From: Gluconobacter potus
GTDB taxonomy: Bacteria; Pseudomonadota; Alphaproteobacteria; Acetobacterales; Acetobacteraceae
Direction of reading: 5' to 3'
Assembly: GCF_015244705.1 (NCBI RefSeq)
Contig: NZ_JABCQF010000015.1
Coordinates: 1-44,004 of the forward strand
DNA length: 44,004 nucleotides
The translations under genes were made by a program, and so were the position numbers. This document shows positions 7,745 to 15,800 of this stretch, piece by piece. Below the pieces are notes generated by a model. It searched no databases. It saw only the letters and a list, made by a program, of their open reading frames with translations, and was not told the origin of the DNA. Within the stretch, counting starts at the first letter, position 1. Each line of letters opens with the position of its first letter.

Positions 7745-8716
7745 TCAGAAAACGAGTTGCGTGCGGAGCTTCGAAATCTCCGCCGCCAGTGTCCGCAGGT
7801 CCGAGGCATCCTGACGGATGGCCTGAACTGCATCATCGCGCGTGATGTCCCGGAAATGGACCGGGGTGCCGACGACGGTCTGGGACAGCAGGCGCAGATC
7901 CGGCTCTATGACGGTGGCAATCTTGGGATAACCGCCGCAGGTATTGGCATCCATCATCTGGATGATGGGCTGCCCCGCTGGTGGAACCTGAACCGTCCCA
8001 GGCAGGATACCGTGGGAAAACAGGCTCAGAGGGCGCGTCAGTGCCAGTGCGTCCTGCCCTTGCAGACGGTATCCCATCCGGTTGGCGCTGGGCGTCAGGA
8101 TCCAGGCTGCCGTCTGCAAGGTCTTCAGGCTTTCAGGCGTGAAGATGTCATGCTCGGCGGCAGGCAGGACGCGGACCTGTGTTCCCTCGGCAGGAGGAAG
8201 CGGGCAGGGACGGGAGAGGCCGTATCCAGCGGCAGGCAGGCGGATGCTGGTGGCCGTCACACAGGCAAGACGGTCTCCTTTCTGGAGCGCCCGGCCTTCA
8301 AGCCCCCCGAAACTACCCTTCAGATCTGTTGAACGCGCGCCCAGAACGGCGGGAACATCCAGACCGCCCCGCACCGTCAGATAGGCTCTGGCGCCCTGTC
8401 GTGGTGCACGGATGGTCAGTGTCTGTCCGGGGCGGGCGGTGATGGCCCAGTCACGCGGGAGTTGCAGGTCGTCCAGCGTAACGGGGCAGTCCGCCCCGGT
8501 GACGGCAAAGGACATCCCGGCGTGAAAGCGCACACGGAAGGGAAAGAACACGATTTCGATCCCGGCGGCATCCACCGGATTGTCGAGTAACAGATTGCCG
8601 TGGCTCAGCGCCAGACGGTCCATGGCGCCCCCCTGGGCCACGCCCATGGCCATCGCATGGCGGCGGCCAAAATCCTGAATCGTGTTGAGGGAGGAGCCTG
8701 TCAGGATTTCGATCAT
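7745..8716 (-). CDS. pxpC: 5-oxoprolinase subunit C / KipA-type carboxyltransferase-domain protein
   Basis: This 323-residue protein of the PxpC/KipA (AHS2) family is homologous to the second half of the carboxyltransferase domain of urea carboxylase. Visible motifs are LNTIQDFGRRHAMAMGVAQGGAMDRLAL near the N-terminus, the segment LTVRGGLDVPAVLGARSTDLKGSFGGLEGRALQKGD, and QMMDANTCGGYPKIATVI in the C-terminal third. It starts inside the pxpB stop (ATGA overlap), which fits a 1:1 complex with PxpB. The protein ends shortly after the conserved core. Function in 5-oxoproline cleavage is known for the family. A biotin-dependent carboxyl-transfer role here is inference from accB and accC downstream. 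Confidence 0.9.
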   Translation of the reverse strand: MIEILTGSSLNTIQDFGRRHAMAMGVAQGGAMDRLALSHGNLLLDNPVDAAGIEIVFFPFRVRFHAGMSFAVTGADCPVTLDDLQLPRDWAITARPGQTLTIRAPRQGARAYLTVRGGLDVPAVLGARSTDLKGSFGGLEGRALQKGDRLACVTATSIRLPAAGYGLSRPCPLPPAEGTQVRVLPAAEHDIFTPESLKTLQTAAWILTPSANRMGYRLQGQDALALTRPLSLFSHGILPGTVQVPPAGQPIIQMMDANTCGGYPKIATVIEPDLRLLSQTVVGTPVHFRDITRDDAVQAIRQDASDLRTLAAEISKLRTQLVF

Positions 8717-9354
8717 GAGGCCCTCACGAAACGGACGGTGTCGCCCAGCCGCAGAAGACCGGGTTCGGGACGGAAGGCATCAAAAAGGCAGAGATCCGTC
8801 CGGCCAAGGATATGCCAGCCTGATGGCGAGGTGCAGGGCATCATCCCGGCATGGCCGCCGCCAATGACCACGGCCCCTTTCTCGACGCGCAGGCGCGGGG
8901 AATCCCGTCGGGGAACGGCCAGCCGGGAATCAAGCCCGGTCAGGTAGACGAAGCCGGCCATGGCGCCGATGGCAGCCACGCTATAACGCCCGGCCACATG
9001 GACTTCGATGGTTTCTTCTTCCGTCAGGTTGGCGAAGCGGGCCACGAGGGCCAGATCCTCGCCGAACGTGCCACCATAAATAACGGGCACCACGATCTCG
9101 CGGGTGGGGATCTCATCGGCCGAAGCCTGCGTCCACACGTCCCGCAGCAGGGTTTCCATGGTGGCAGGATCGGTTTCGACGGCGTCGAACATGACGAGGA
9201 GGTTGTTCACACCGGGGATGGTCTGGACGATGTCCGCTCGCACGTTCAACTCGCGGCTGGTGGCCCAGATGCGGCGTTGTGTCATGTCGTTGAAAGCGCC
9301 GTCGGCAGCATCAAGGAGAAGGCCGCCCGCGCCTGCCATATGAATGCGGGTCAT
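8713..9354 (-). CDS. pxpB: 5-oxoprolinase subunit B / KipI-type carboxyltransferase-domain protein
   Basis: This 213-residue protein belongs to the KipI/PxpB (AHS1) family, the other half of the urea-carboxylase-like carboxyltransferase fold. Family stretches include VQTIPGVNNLLVMFD, EIVVPVIYGGTFGEDLALVA, VAAIGAMAGFVYLTGLDSRLAVPRRDSPR and GHAGMMPCTSPSGWHILGRTD. The frame is open upstream to 9426, but the ATG at 9354 is chosen because it forms an exact ATGA overlap with the stop of the MFS gene and gives the normal N-terminus. Together with PxpC and PxpA it should form 5-oxoprolinase. Both of its junctions are 4-base overlaps, a sign of tightly coupled translation. Confidence 0.9.
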   Translation of the reverse strand: MTRIHMAGAGGLLLDAADGAFNDMTQRRIWATSRELNVRADIVQTIPGVNNLLVMFDAVETDPATMETLLRDVWTQASADEIPTREIVVPVIYGGTFGEDLALVARFANLTEEETIEVHVAGRYSVAAIGAMAGFVYLTGLDSRLAVPRRDSPRLRVEKGAVVIGGGHAGMMPCTSPSGWHILGRTDLCLFDAFRPEPGLLRLGDTVRFVRAS

Positions 9355-10604
9355 GGAGTGTGATCCGGCTGGAGGCGACCATGGAACGGACGCCGTGGAA
9401 GAAGGGCCGCGGCGAGGGCGCCGCACAGGATGATCAGGCCCGTGATGTAGAAGACCCCGTGGAAATTGCCGGTGGCTTCCAGCAGATAGCCCGTCATGAC
9501 GGGGGCCAGGATGCCGAGCCCGTTGGAAAAAGTCAGCGTCAGGCCAGTCACGGAGCCGAGGATTTCATCTTCTACCAACAGGTCTGCCAGAAGGGCCATG
9601 TTTGCTCCCGTTCCGCCTGCCATAAAGGCCATGGATATGGCGAGGAGCGGGATAATGGTCCCCGCACTGGTGCACAGGGGCAGGAATCCCATGGACGATG
9701 CCAGTACGAGATACAGACAGACAACCTTGCGGCGGCTCCCCTGAGACAGGTCGGACCGCCGTACGAGTGTCTCGCCAATCTTTCCTGCCGTGATCGAGAT
9801 GATGGCGGCGCCGACATAACAGTAGGCCGTGTAGGCTCCGGACTGCGCAAGATCCAGATGCAGTGTCTGGCGCATGATGATCGGCAGCCAGGACATCAGC
9901 AGGAAATTGGCGTAATTCGCGCAGCACTGTGCAATCACGATGCCCCAGAAGGCCGCCGAGCGAAACAGGGTCGGCACGGAAATCAGGGCGAAGGGTGTGG
10001 CAGCCGGGCCGCGGGCCGGGCGGGGATGGGTCAGAAGCCAGATGGCGGACCAGACCAGCCCCAGAGCGCCCAGCAGCGAGAAAGCCGGGCGCCAGCCATA
10101 ATGGGCAATGAGCCATCCCCCCGATGCGGCGCCGCAGGCCAGTCCGATGGGAATGCCGCAGATGAACGCCGTCATCATGAGGCCGCGTTCATGTAAGGGG
10201 GCCCAGGCCCGGACAACCTTGTTTCCAAGAGCGAAAGTCGGGGCTTCACCGACGCCCAGAAGGATACGGGTCGCAATGAAGGCGGGGACGGTGGCGGTCA
10301 GGCTGCCGAGGATCATGGCGATCGACCACAGCGCGACCGCTGCCGCACCGATGATGCGAACCCCGAAGCGGTCCAGAAGGATCGCTCCGGGAAGATTAAG
10401 AATGAAATAGGACCAGAGGAAGCTGGACAGGACCCAGCCCGTTTCCCCGGGTGTCAGAGCAAATTCGTGGGCAATCTGGGGCATGCCCACGGAAAGGGCA
10501 GCCCGGTCTCCGTAACAGATCACGCACATGGCGATGGTCAGGGCGTATATGACGAACCGGAAAGGCCGGCGATCTTCTGGAACCGTCTGGGAAACTGTCT
10601 GCAA
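9351..10604 (-). CDS. MFS transporter, anion:cation symporter (ACS) type
   Basis: This 417-residue integral membrane protein has about twelve hydrophobic segments. Features of the ACS family (organic-anion/proton symport) are the N-terminal FVIYALTIAMCVICYGDRAAL and ATRILLGVGEAPTFALGNKVVRAW around 110-133, a typical family signature. The gene follows the TonB receptor by 26 bases and is coupled to pxpB. It probably carries the outer-membrane receptor's substrate across the inner membrane. An acidic amide such as 5-oxoproline is the simplest guess from the downstream genes, but the substrate is not readable from sequence. Confidence 0.9.
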   Translation of the reverse strand: MQTVSQTVPEDRRPFRFVIYALTIAMCVICYGDRAALSVGMPQIAHEFALTPGETGWVLSSFLWSYFILNLPGAILLDRFGVRIIGAAAVALWSIAMILGSLTATVPAFIATRILLGVGEAPTFALGNKVVRAWAPLHERGLMMTAFICGIPIGLACGAASGGWLIAHYGWRPAFSLLGALGLVWSAIWLLTHPRPARGPAATPFALISVPTLFRSAAFWGIVIAQCCANYANFLLMSWLPIIMRQTLHLDLAQSGAYTAYCYVGAAIISITAGKIGETLVRRSDLSQGSRRKVVCLYLVLASSMGFLPLCTSAGTIIPLLAISMAFMAGGTGANMALLADLLVEDEILGSVTGLTLTFSNGLGILAPVMTGYLLEATGNFHGVFYITGLIILCGALAAALLPRRPFHGRLQPDHTP

Positions 10605-10630
10605 GAAACTGCGCCTTTTTCCGTTAAGTC

Positions 10631-13138
10631 TCAGAAGGTCAGCCCGGTCTGGATATAATACATGCCTCCGTTGAAACCGTAAGGCGAGTAGTAGGCATAT
10701 TTGTATTCATTGAAGAGCGGGGCTGCCGTGGCCTTGGGAACGCGGGTCGGATATTTGTTGCCCAGGTTGTTTGCGCCTACAGTGACGCTCCATTTCGGCA
10801 GGATCTTGTAGCTGACGGACATGTTGGTCAGGAACGCCGGGCGCTGCTCCATCGGAGCCGCTGTCGGGCTTGCGAGGAAGATGATGGAACCGTAACGCTG
10901 CTCCTGCACCATGACGTTCCACTTGCCGTAGTTCCAGTTGACCGTAAGGTTTTCGCGGTTCTTGGGCGCGGAATGCAGGAGCATCTCTTCGGCATAGGTG
11001 TTGAACGTGGACAGGCCCATGTTCGCCAGAACGGAAGGAGTCTTGTTGCGGCTGCGGATTTCGTTGTCGGAGTAGTTGAATGTGAAGTCGAACCGGAAGG
11101 TGCCGGCGCGTTTGGTGTGCAGCGTGTAGTTGGTGTCGACGTCGCCGCCATAGGTCTGGGTATTGACGGGGTTGGTATAGTATGACGCATAGGTGACGTT
11201 GTTCAGGCCAGAGGCGGCGAGAATGTCAGCCACGCCGGTGCCGCCCAGGGTCGTGGTGCTGGCCAGACGGTCATTGATCGCGATGTAATACAGGTTCGCG
11301 GTGACGTTCCAGTCCTTGAGGGGCGTGGCGTCGATGCCGATGCTGTAGTTGCGGGAATATTCGCCCTTGATGTGTCCTGCGCCGAGCGCCTTTGCGGCGG
11401 CGCTGCTGTTGGGAAGCTGGTCCACGGCGTAGGTGGCGAAGGGCGCGTTATAGAAATAATAGGTCTGCCCCAGCGTTGGCGGACGATAGCCGGTGTTGAT
11501 GCTGGCGCGGATGGCCCAGTGCTTGTTGAAGTTGTAACGCGTTCCGATCGACCCTGTGGTGACGGTGGCAAGATGGCTGTAGCTCGTGGCGCGACCACCG
11601 AGGGACCATTCCCATTTTTTCGTAACGTAGAAATCCAGGTTGACGTTGCCGTCATAGATATCACGCCCGCGGTTCGTGACGGCCAGCGGCACGTTACCGG
11701 CATGATCCGTTGCACCAAGGCCGATCCAGGAATCCTCGTCACCACCCGTCATCTGGAAGGTGTCACGCCGGTATTCTCCACCGAAGCGCAGGGAAATCGG
11801 CTTTGGAAGCCATGACGTGTGGAAAGAGCGGGACCCGCGCAGGCCGGTGGAAAGCTCGGATGTTATGGTCTTGCCGTCATAGAAATCACGCGGGCTGGCA
11901 TCACCAAGCGAGATGTTGTTGCTGTCGAGGGTCGAGTAGGCCTGATCGTCACGACCATAATTGACATAGGCGTCCCAGGCGAAGCCGAACTTGCGGGCCT
12001 TGATGCCATTATCGGTTTCGAAGTCGTACTGGTCCATGCCGATATAGGGCTGGTCACCGTTGGGCCACAGATCGATATTGGTCAGGCTGTTGCCGGCGCT
12101 TCGATAGGTCTCGGCCACGTGGGCCTTGCGATGACTGAAGGTCGACGTGCTGTAGAGATCCAGATTTTCTCCCAGCGGGACCGACATGTTCTCGCTCAGG
12201 GTTTCCAGTGTGGACTTCGGAATCCCGAGGCCACGCTGCACATCGCGATTGGCTGTTTCTTCGCGGGAATCCCCTGTCGGATAAAGCTGCCCCACGAAAA
12301 GGCCGCTGCGGTTGGTGGGAAGCTGGTGGGTGACCTGCGCCGCGAGATCGAGATAGCCACCGCTTTTGCCAAGTGCTGTGGCCCAATCCGCATACCCGTT
12401 CAGCGCCTGTCCGTCGCCGGCGTAGAAGCCGCTGTTCTGGAAGTTGATGGAACCGCCATGCGTTCTCTGTTTGAGGACGATATTGACCGCACCCGCCAGT
12501 GCGTCCTGACCGTAAAGGGCCGATGCGCCTTCTGTAATGACTTCGATGTGGTCGATAGCCGAAATCGGGATCAGCGAAATATCCGTCGGCTCAGTGCCCC
12601 AGTTCGGACCCGCATTGGCATTGAAGTTTGCGCCGATATGGCGGCGATGTCCGTTGACGAGAATCAGCGTGTCATCGGCCGATTGTCCCCGAAGCTGCAT
12701 GGTCTGGATAAAGCCGCTGTTGCCGACGCCGGACTGGGGCGGCGAGGTGATGGACGCGGACGCCTGGGCCAGCGCCTGCATGACGTTTGTCTGGCCGGTG
12801 GCAAGAAGCTGGCTGCCGGACACGACCGTGACCTGAGTGGTGCCGTGAACCGGCGTCGACGGGTTCATCACCGACTGCCCGGTGGGCGTCGTGCCCGTGA
12901 CGCGCATTTCTTCCGGCCCGGATCGTGAGATGATTGAAGTCCGGCGGGCGGCGGACTGCGTGTGGCCTGTCGTGATTTTCGGCGCAGGTGCCACCGGATG
13001 TCTGTGAGACTTCGTGGTGGAATGCGTCGGTGTTTTAGCCAGTGCGGATGAACCCGAAACGGGCGGACAAAGTGATACGAGCGTGCTCAGGGCAGCACCG
13101 CCCATCAGGAAAGCCTTGGGTCCGAAACGCTTGCTCAT
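10631..13138 (-). CDS. TonB-dependent outer-membrane receptor (first of a paralogous pair)
   Basis: This protein of about 835 residues has an N-terminal export signal (basic start, then AFLMGGAALSTLVSL), a plug domain and a 22-strand-type barrel ending in an aromatic Phe. In the plug, MQLRGQSADDTLILVNGHRRH, ISAIDHIEVITEGASALYGQDALAGAVNIVLK and VTVVSGSQLL are typical. ATG 13138 is preferred over 13144 because AAGGGG then sits about 6 bases upstream. It heads the operon with MFS, pxpBCA and acc genes, so it probably imports their substrate or a larger precursor rather than iron. It is clearly similar to the receptor at 24463-26955 (plug spacing, GANNL near the C-terminus, NGG-YY end), which points to a family of organic-substrate receptors. 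Confidence 0.93.
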   Translation of the reverse strand: MSKRFGPKAFLMGGAALSTLVSLCPPVSGSSALAKTPTHSTTKSHRHPVAPAPKITTGHTQSAARRTSIISRSGPEEMRVTGTTPTGQSVMNPSTPVHGTTQVTVVSGSQLLATGQTNVMQALAQASASITSPPQSGVGNSGFIQTMQLRGQSADDTLILVNGHRRHIGANFNANAGPNWGTEPTDISLIPISAIDHIEVITEGASALYGQDALAGAVNIVLKQRTHGGSINFQNSGFYAGDGQALNGYADWATALGKSGGYLDLAAQVTHQLPTNRSGLFVGQLYPTGDSREETANRDVQRGLGIPKSTLETLSENMSVPLGENLDLYSTSTFSHRKAHVAETYRSAGNSLTNIDLWPNGDQPYIGMDQYDFETDNGIKARKFGFAWDAYVNYGRDDQAYSTLDSNNISLGDASPRDFYDGKTITSELSTGLRGSRSFHTSWLPKPISLRFGGEYRRDTFQMTGGDEDSWIGLGATDHAGNVPLAVTNRGRDIYDGNVNLDFYVTKKWEWSLGGRATSYSHLATVTTGSIGTRYNFNKHWAIRASINTGYRPPTLGQTYYFYNAPFATYAVDQLPNSSAAAKALGAGHIKGEYSRNYSIGIDATPLKDWNVTANLYYIAINDRLASTTTLGGTGVADILAASGLNNVTYASYYTNPVNTQTYGGDVDTNYTLHTKRAGTFRFDFTFNYSDNEIRSRNKTPSVLANMGLSTFNTYAEEMLLHSAPKNRENLTVNWNYGKWNVMVQEQRYGSIIFLASPTAAPMEQRPAFLTNMSVSYKILPKWSVTVGANNLGNKYPTRVPKATAAPLFNEYKYAYYSPYGFNGGMYYIQTGLTF

Positions 13139-13405
13139 GGGCATCCCCTTTTCCGGCCGGGAGCGGCGGGATAGTCAGAAATATATGCTTTTCATGAGCA
13201 AATCACACATATAACGGAACGGCAACTAAAATGTTGCTTTTTGGAAATGGCTCTAAGGAATTTTTAGATTTTCCTAAGGGAAAATTATCATTTCGTCGTT
13301 GAGAAAGGGGACCTTATCTCAGGATATACAGGTGGGGGTATCTTGAATGGCAAAAAAAAATGTCGCATTCTTGTTGTAAGAAGAATTTTTTATGTCTGTC
13401 AGACC
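13139..13405. promoter_or_regulatory. Divergent promoter region with two palindromes (TonB receptor / LysR)
   Basis: The stretch is AT-rich and holds both divergent promoters. Two inverted repeats stand out: GCAAC-N6-GTTGC at 13222-13237 and the 7-bp-arm palindrome ATTTTCC-TAAG-GGAAAAT at 13268-13285. The latter contains a T-N11-A core as in LysR-type operators. Binding of the divergent LysR protein here is inference. A five-codon ORF (ATG 13392, TGA 13407-13409) overlaps the LysR start. Confidence 0.5.
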
Positions 13406-14296
13406 ATGATTCCTGAACTCAGAACATTCATTATTGCAGCACAGACGGAGAGCTTTGCCTCCGCAGCCAAGGTAATCGGTCTGACCCAGTCGGCAATCAG
13501 TGCCCAGATACGTCGGCTGGAAGAAGAACTTGGCTATGATCTCTTTGAGCGTACTGGCAGGTCTGTGACGCTGACTTCTGCGGGAAACGCGATTCTGAGT
13601 CAGGTCGAGGATATTCTCTCTTCCTTCGAGGCGCTCCGAGGTTTGAGACGCCCCCCGACAGACAGCGTACCCCTGCGTATCGGAGCGATTTCCACGGTTC
13701 AGACGAGCCTGCTGGCCCCCGCCATTGCAAGGTTGCATCTGGAGCTTCCGGATCTGAAAGTCCGAATCGTTCCCGGGCTCTCAATGGTTCTTCTGGACCG
13801 TCTCGATGCAGGGGAACTGGATGCTGCACTGATCGTACGCCCGCCCTTTGGCCTGATGCCGGACATGCAGTGGCACCCTCTTGTCAGGCAGACCTATGTC
13901 ATGGTGGTGCCCGCCCATACGGAGCACGAGAACTGGCGTCAGATCCTGCAGACGCAGCCTTTCATCCGGTACGATAGCCGTTCTTTCGGGGGGCGCACTC
14001 TGGACCGGTTCCTGAAAGCACAGGGAATTGCTCCGCGTCAGGTCGTTGAAACGGAAGAACTTCACACGATCCTGCAGATGGTGGCTAACAATATGGGGTG
14101 TTCGATTGTTCCCTATATTTTCGCGGTCAGCGTCGTCCCCAATATCCGCGTCCTGCCTTTAGGGGAGCACCGGATAGCCCGCGAAGTGGGGGTCATGACT
14201 CTGCGCGGTCATATGGCGGAGGGACGGGAAGCGCTGATCCGGTATCTGGATGAGGCATCCCGGGATAATGTCCCCCCTGAGCCGTGGAATTCCTGA
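13406..14296 (+). CDS. LysR-family transcriptional regulator
   Basis: The protein has 296 residues from ATG 13406. The frame can be extended to TTG 13343, but family members begin directly with the helix-turn-helix region as in MIPELRTFIIAAQTESFASAA. The winged helix spans about 1-60 (KVIGLTQSAISAQIRRLEEELG, DLFERTGRSVTLTSAG), and the periplasmic-binding-like effector domain runs from 90. It is divergent from the TonB-MFS-pxp-acc operon and most likely its regulator. Its effector domain is similar to that of the LysR at 15801-16676 (QPFIRYDSRSFGGRTLDRFLKAQGI against HPFIRYDRNQWGGRLADEYL), so the two are paralogues. Effector unknown, possibly the transported amide. Confidence 0.9.
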   Translation: MIPELRTFIIAAQTESFASAAKVIGLTQSAISAQIRRLEEELGYDLFERTGRSVTLTSAGNAILSQVEDILSSFEALRGLRRPPTDSVPLRIGAISTVQTSLLAPAIARLHLELPDLKVRIVPGLSMVLLDRLDAGELDAALIVRPPFGLMPDMQWHPLVRQTYVMVVPAHTEHENWRQILQTQPFIRYDSRSFGGRTLDRFLKAQGIAPRQVVETEELHTILQMVANNMGCSIVPYIFAVSVVPNIRVLPLGEHRIAREVGVMTLRGHMAEGREALIRYLDEASRDNVPPEPWNS

Positions 14297-14303
14297 GTTC
14301 CGT

Positions 14304-15632
14304 TCAGGATTCGGCCTGCCACAGAAGAACAGGAGCGTCGCTGGTCCCATCCATTTTGAGCGTGGTTCCAAAGGGAACTGACAGGGCTGCGAATTTTTCC
14401 AGGATCTGCCGTCCTTCGTCCCCGTGCGCCAGAGAGGGAACCCCGCGCACATGCGCGGCCGGGCTGAGGCTGAGCGTGATCGGATGGATTTCCAGACGCT
14501 CCAGTTTGCCATTCTCGCAGGTTCCAATCGGCATGACCGTTTCCCAGAAGCGCGTCTCGGCCGGAAAGCCCTTGGCATCGTTATTGCTGCGAGCCTTGTA
14601 GAGCTTATGAGGAGTCAGATCCGGGCTTACACGGTTCGCCAGATAGGATTCCACCGGCAGGCGTTCCACGAGCTCATTCTGGCCGATGAAATTGCCCAGA
14701 CTGTAGAAAATTGGCTTGCCGTTATGGATTTCCATGCCACGCAACAGGTGCGGTCCATGACAGGCGACAATATCCGCGCCGGCATCGATTGCCTGACGCG
14801 CGGCGGTGACGAGGAAATCGGCCGGGATTTCGACATCGAGCTGGCCTTTGTCGTTATAGCCGCTTTCATGGGCATGGATGCTCAGGATCACTATGTCGGA
14901 CACCATACGGGCTTCAGCGATCCAGCGTCTGATCGCCTCGATATCCGTTGCATTGGGCGTGGTAACGACTTTCGTCTCGTCGGCAGTCCGGAAATTCAGG
15001 TTCTCAAAAGCAAGGACACCTTCGGGAGCTGGAAAGCCAAAACCCAGCTGGATCTTGTCGTCCTTGACGCGCTGTAAACCAAGTTTCTGGTAGATGTTCC
15101 GAAGTGAGATCATTTCTTCTTCAGAAACATGATGCATGGTGCTGTAACGGAGTGGATTTACACCGGGGCGTCCCTGCATCATGGCAGTCTGCAGTGCCGC
15201 TTCCTGTCCTCTGGCGAAAGTGGACGTACAGGAGAGCATTGCGACTGTGCCCGTAGGGTGGGTGAAATAGGTCGGACGGCGAGCCTCTTCCAGATGGGTG
15301 CCGATGCCGGCGTAACGCAGTTTCCGGCTGTTCAGTTCTTCGAGTGTCTTGCGCAGACCCGAGATGCTGTAATCCAGGGAATGGTTGGTGGCCGCGGCAA
15401 AAAGGTCAAATCCGGCTTCGCTCAGTTCATCCAGCACCCAGGAGGAAGCTCCGAAATGGGTGCCGCCCATGTCCAGTGCCGGATCACCCGCGAAGTCATT
15501 CGGGACCAGTTCCAGATTGGTGAAGGAGACGTCGCAGGAACGGATCATGTCGAAGAGTGGAGAAATTTTGGGATCAGTTCGGCTGTTGAGTTGCCGAAAA
15601 AGAATACTGTCACCCGTGAGGCAGATTTTCAT
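14304..15632 (-). CDS. CapA/PgsA-family metallophosphoesterase-like protein
   Basis: This 442-residue protein matches the CapA domain (calcineurin-like fold linked to poly-gamma-glutamate capsule enzymes). Seen are the N-terminal CLTGDSIL, SFTNLELVP, AAATNHSLDY around 80-90, an ILSIHAHESG stretch, and CHGPHLLRGMEIHNGKPIFYSLGNFIG, with Asp, Asn and His at the expected metal-binding places. No signal peptide or membrane anchor is visible, so it appears cytosolic, unlike surface PgsA/CapA. ATG 15632 is preferred over the in-frame TTG just upstream. It lies downstream of the LysR and M24 genes on the same strand, and its stop is 8 bases from the convergent LysR stop. A hydrolase acting on a gamma-glutamyl or related amide would fit the setting, but this is a guess. 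Confidence 0.8.
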   Translation of the reverse strand: MKICLTGDSILFRQLNSRTDPKISPLFDMIRSCDVSFTNLELVPNDFAGDPALDMGGTHFGASSWVLDELSEAGFDLFAAATNHSLDYSISGLRKTLEELNSRKLRYAGIGTHLEEARRPTYFTHPTGTVAMLSCTSTFARGQEAALQTAMMQGRPGVNPLRYSTMHHVSEEEMISLRNIYQKLGLQRVKDDKIQLGFGFPAPEGVLAFENLNFRTADETKVVTTPNATDIEAIRRWIAEARMVSDIVILSIHAHESGYNDKGQLDVEIPADFLVTAARQAIDAGADIVACHGPHLLRGMEIHNGKPIFYSLGNFIGQNELVERLPVESYLANRVSPDLTPHKLYKARSNNDAKGFPAETRFWETVMPIGTCENGKLERLEIHPITLSLSPAAHVRGVPSLAHGDEGRQILEKFAALSVPFGTTLKMDGTSDAPVLLWQAES

Positions 15633-15635
15633 CAA

Positions 15636-15800
15636 AACAGTCCGGAAAAGCAGTTATTTTTGAGCGAAGACGCTCTTTGGAAATATGGTTATAGAAGATT
15701 GATGGTCTGTCCAGTTGCAGGTTGCCTGTTCTTTTGACGGTTTTTTCATCTTCTTGGCATATAAAAATCATGTTTTGTTTCCGTCTGCCAGAATTCTCTT
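15636..15800. promoter_or_regulatory. Upstream region of the CapA-family gene, with a hairpin
   Basis: This gap separates the LysR stop from the CapA start. A perfect hairpin GAGCG-AAGA-CGCTC lies at 15662-15675 next to short A/T runs. Its place just before the CapA gene fits an attenuating or intrinsic terminator-like element, or a leader structure. The T-run is too short to call it a terminator on either strand. Confidence 0.3.

Noticed and set aside
7028-8332. 434-codon plus-strand frame opposite pxpA and pxpC
   Set aside because: It lies antisense to two well-matched genes and its translation has no recognisable domain; it is an open shadow frame of GC-rich coding sequence.
11819-12928. 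369-codon plus-strand frame opposite the first TonB receptor
   Set aside because: Antisense to a clear receptor with plug and barrel motifs; no family signs of its own.
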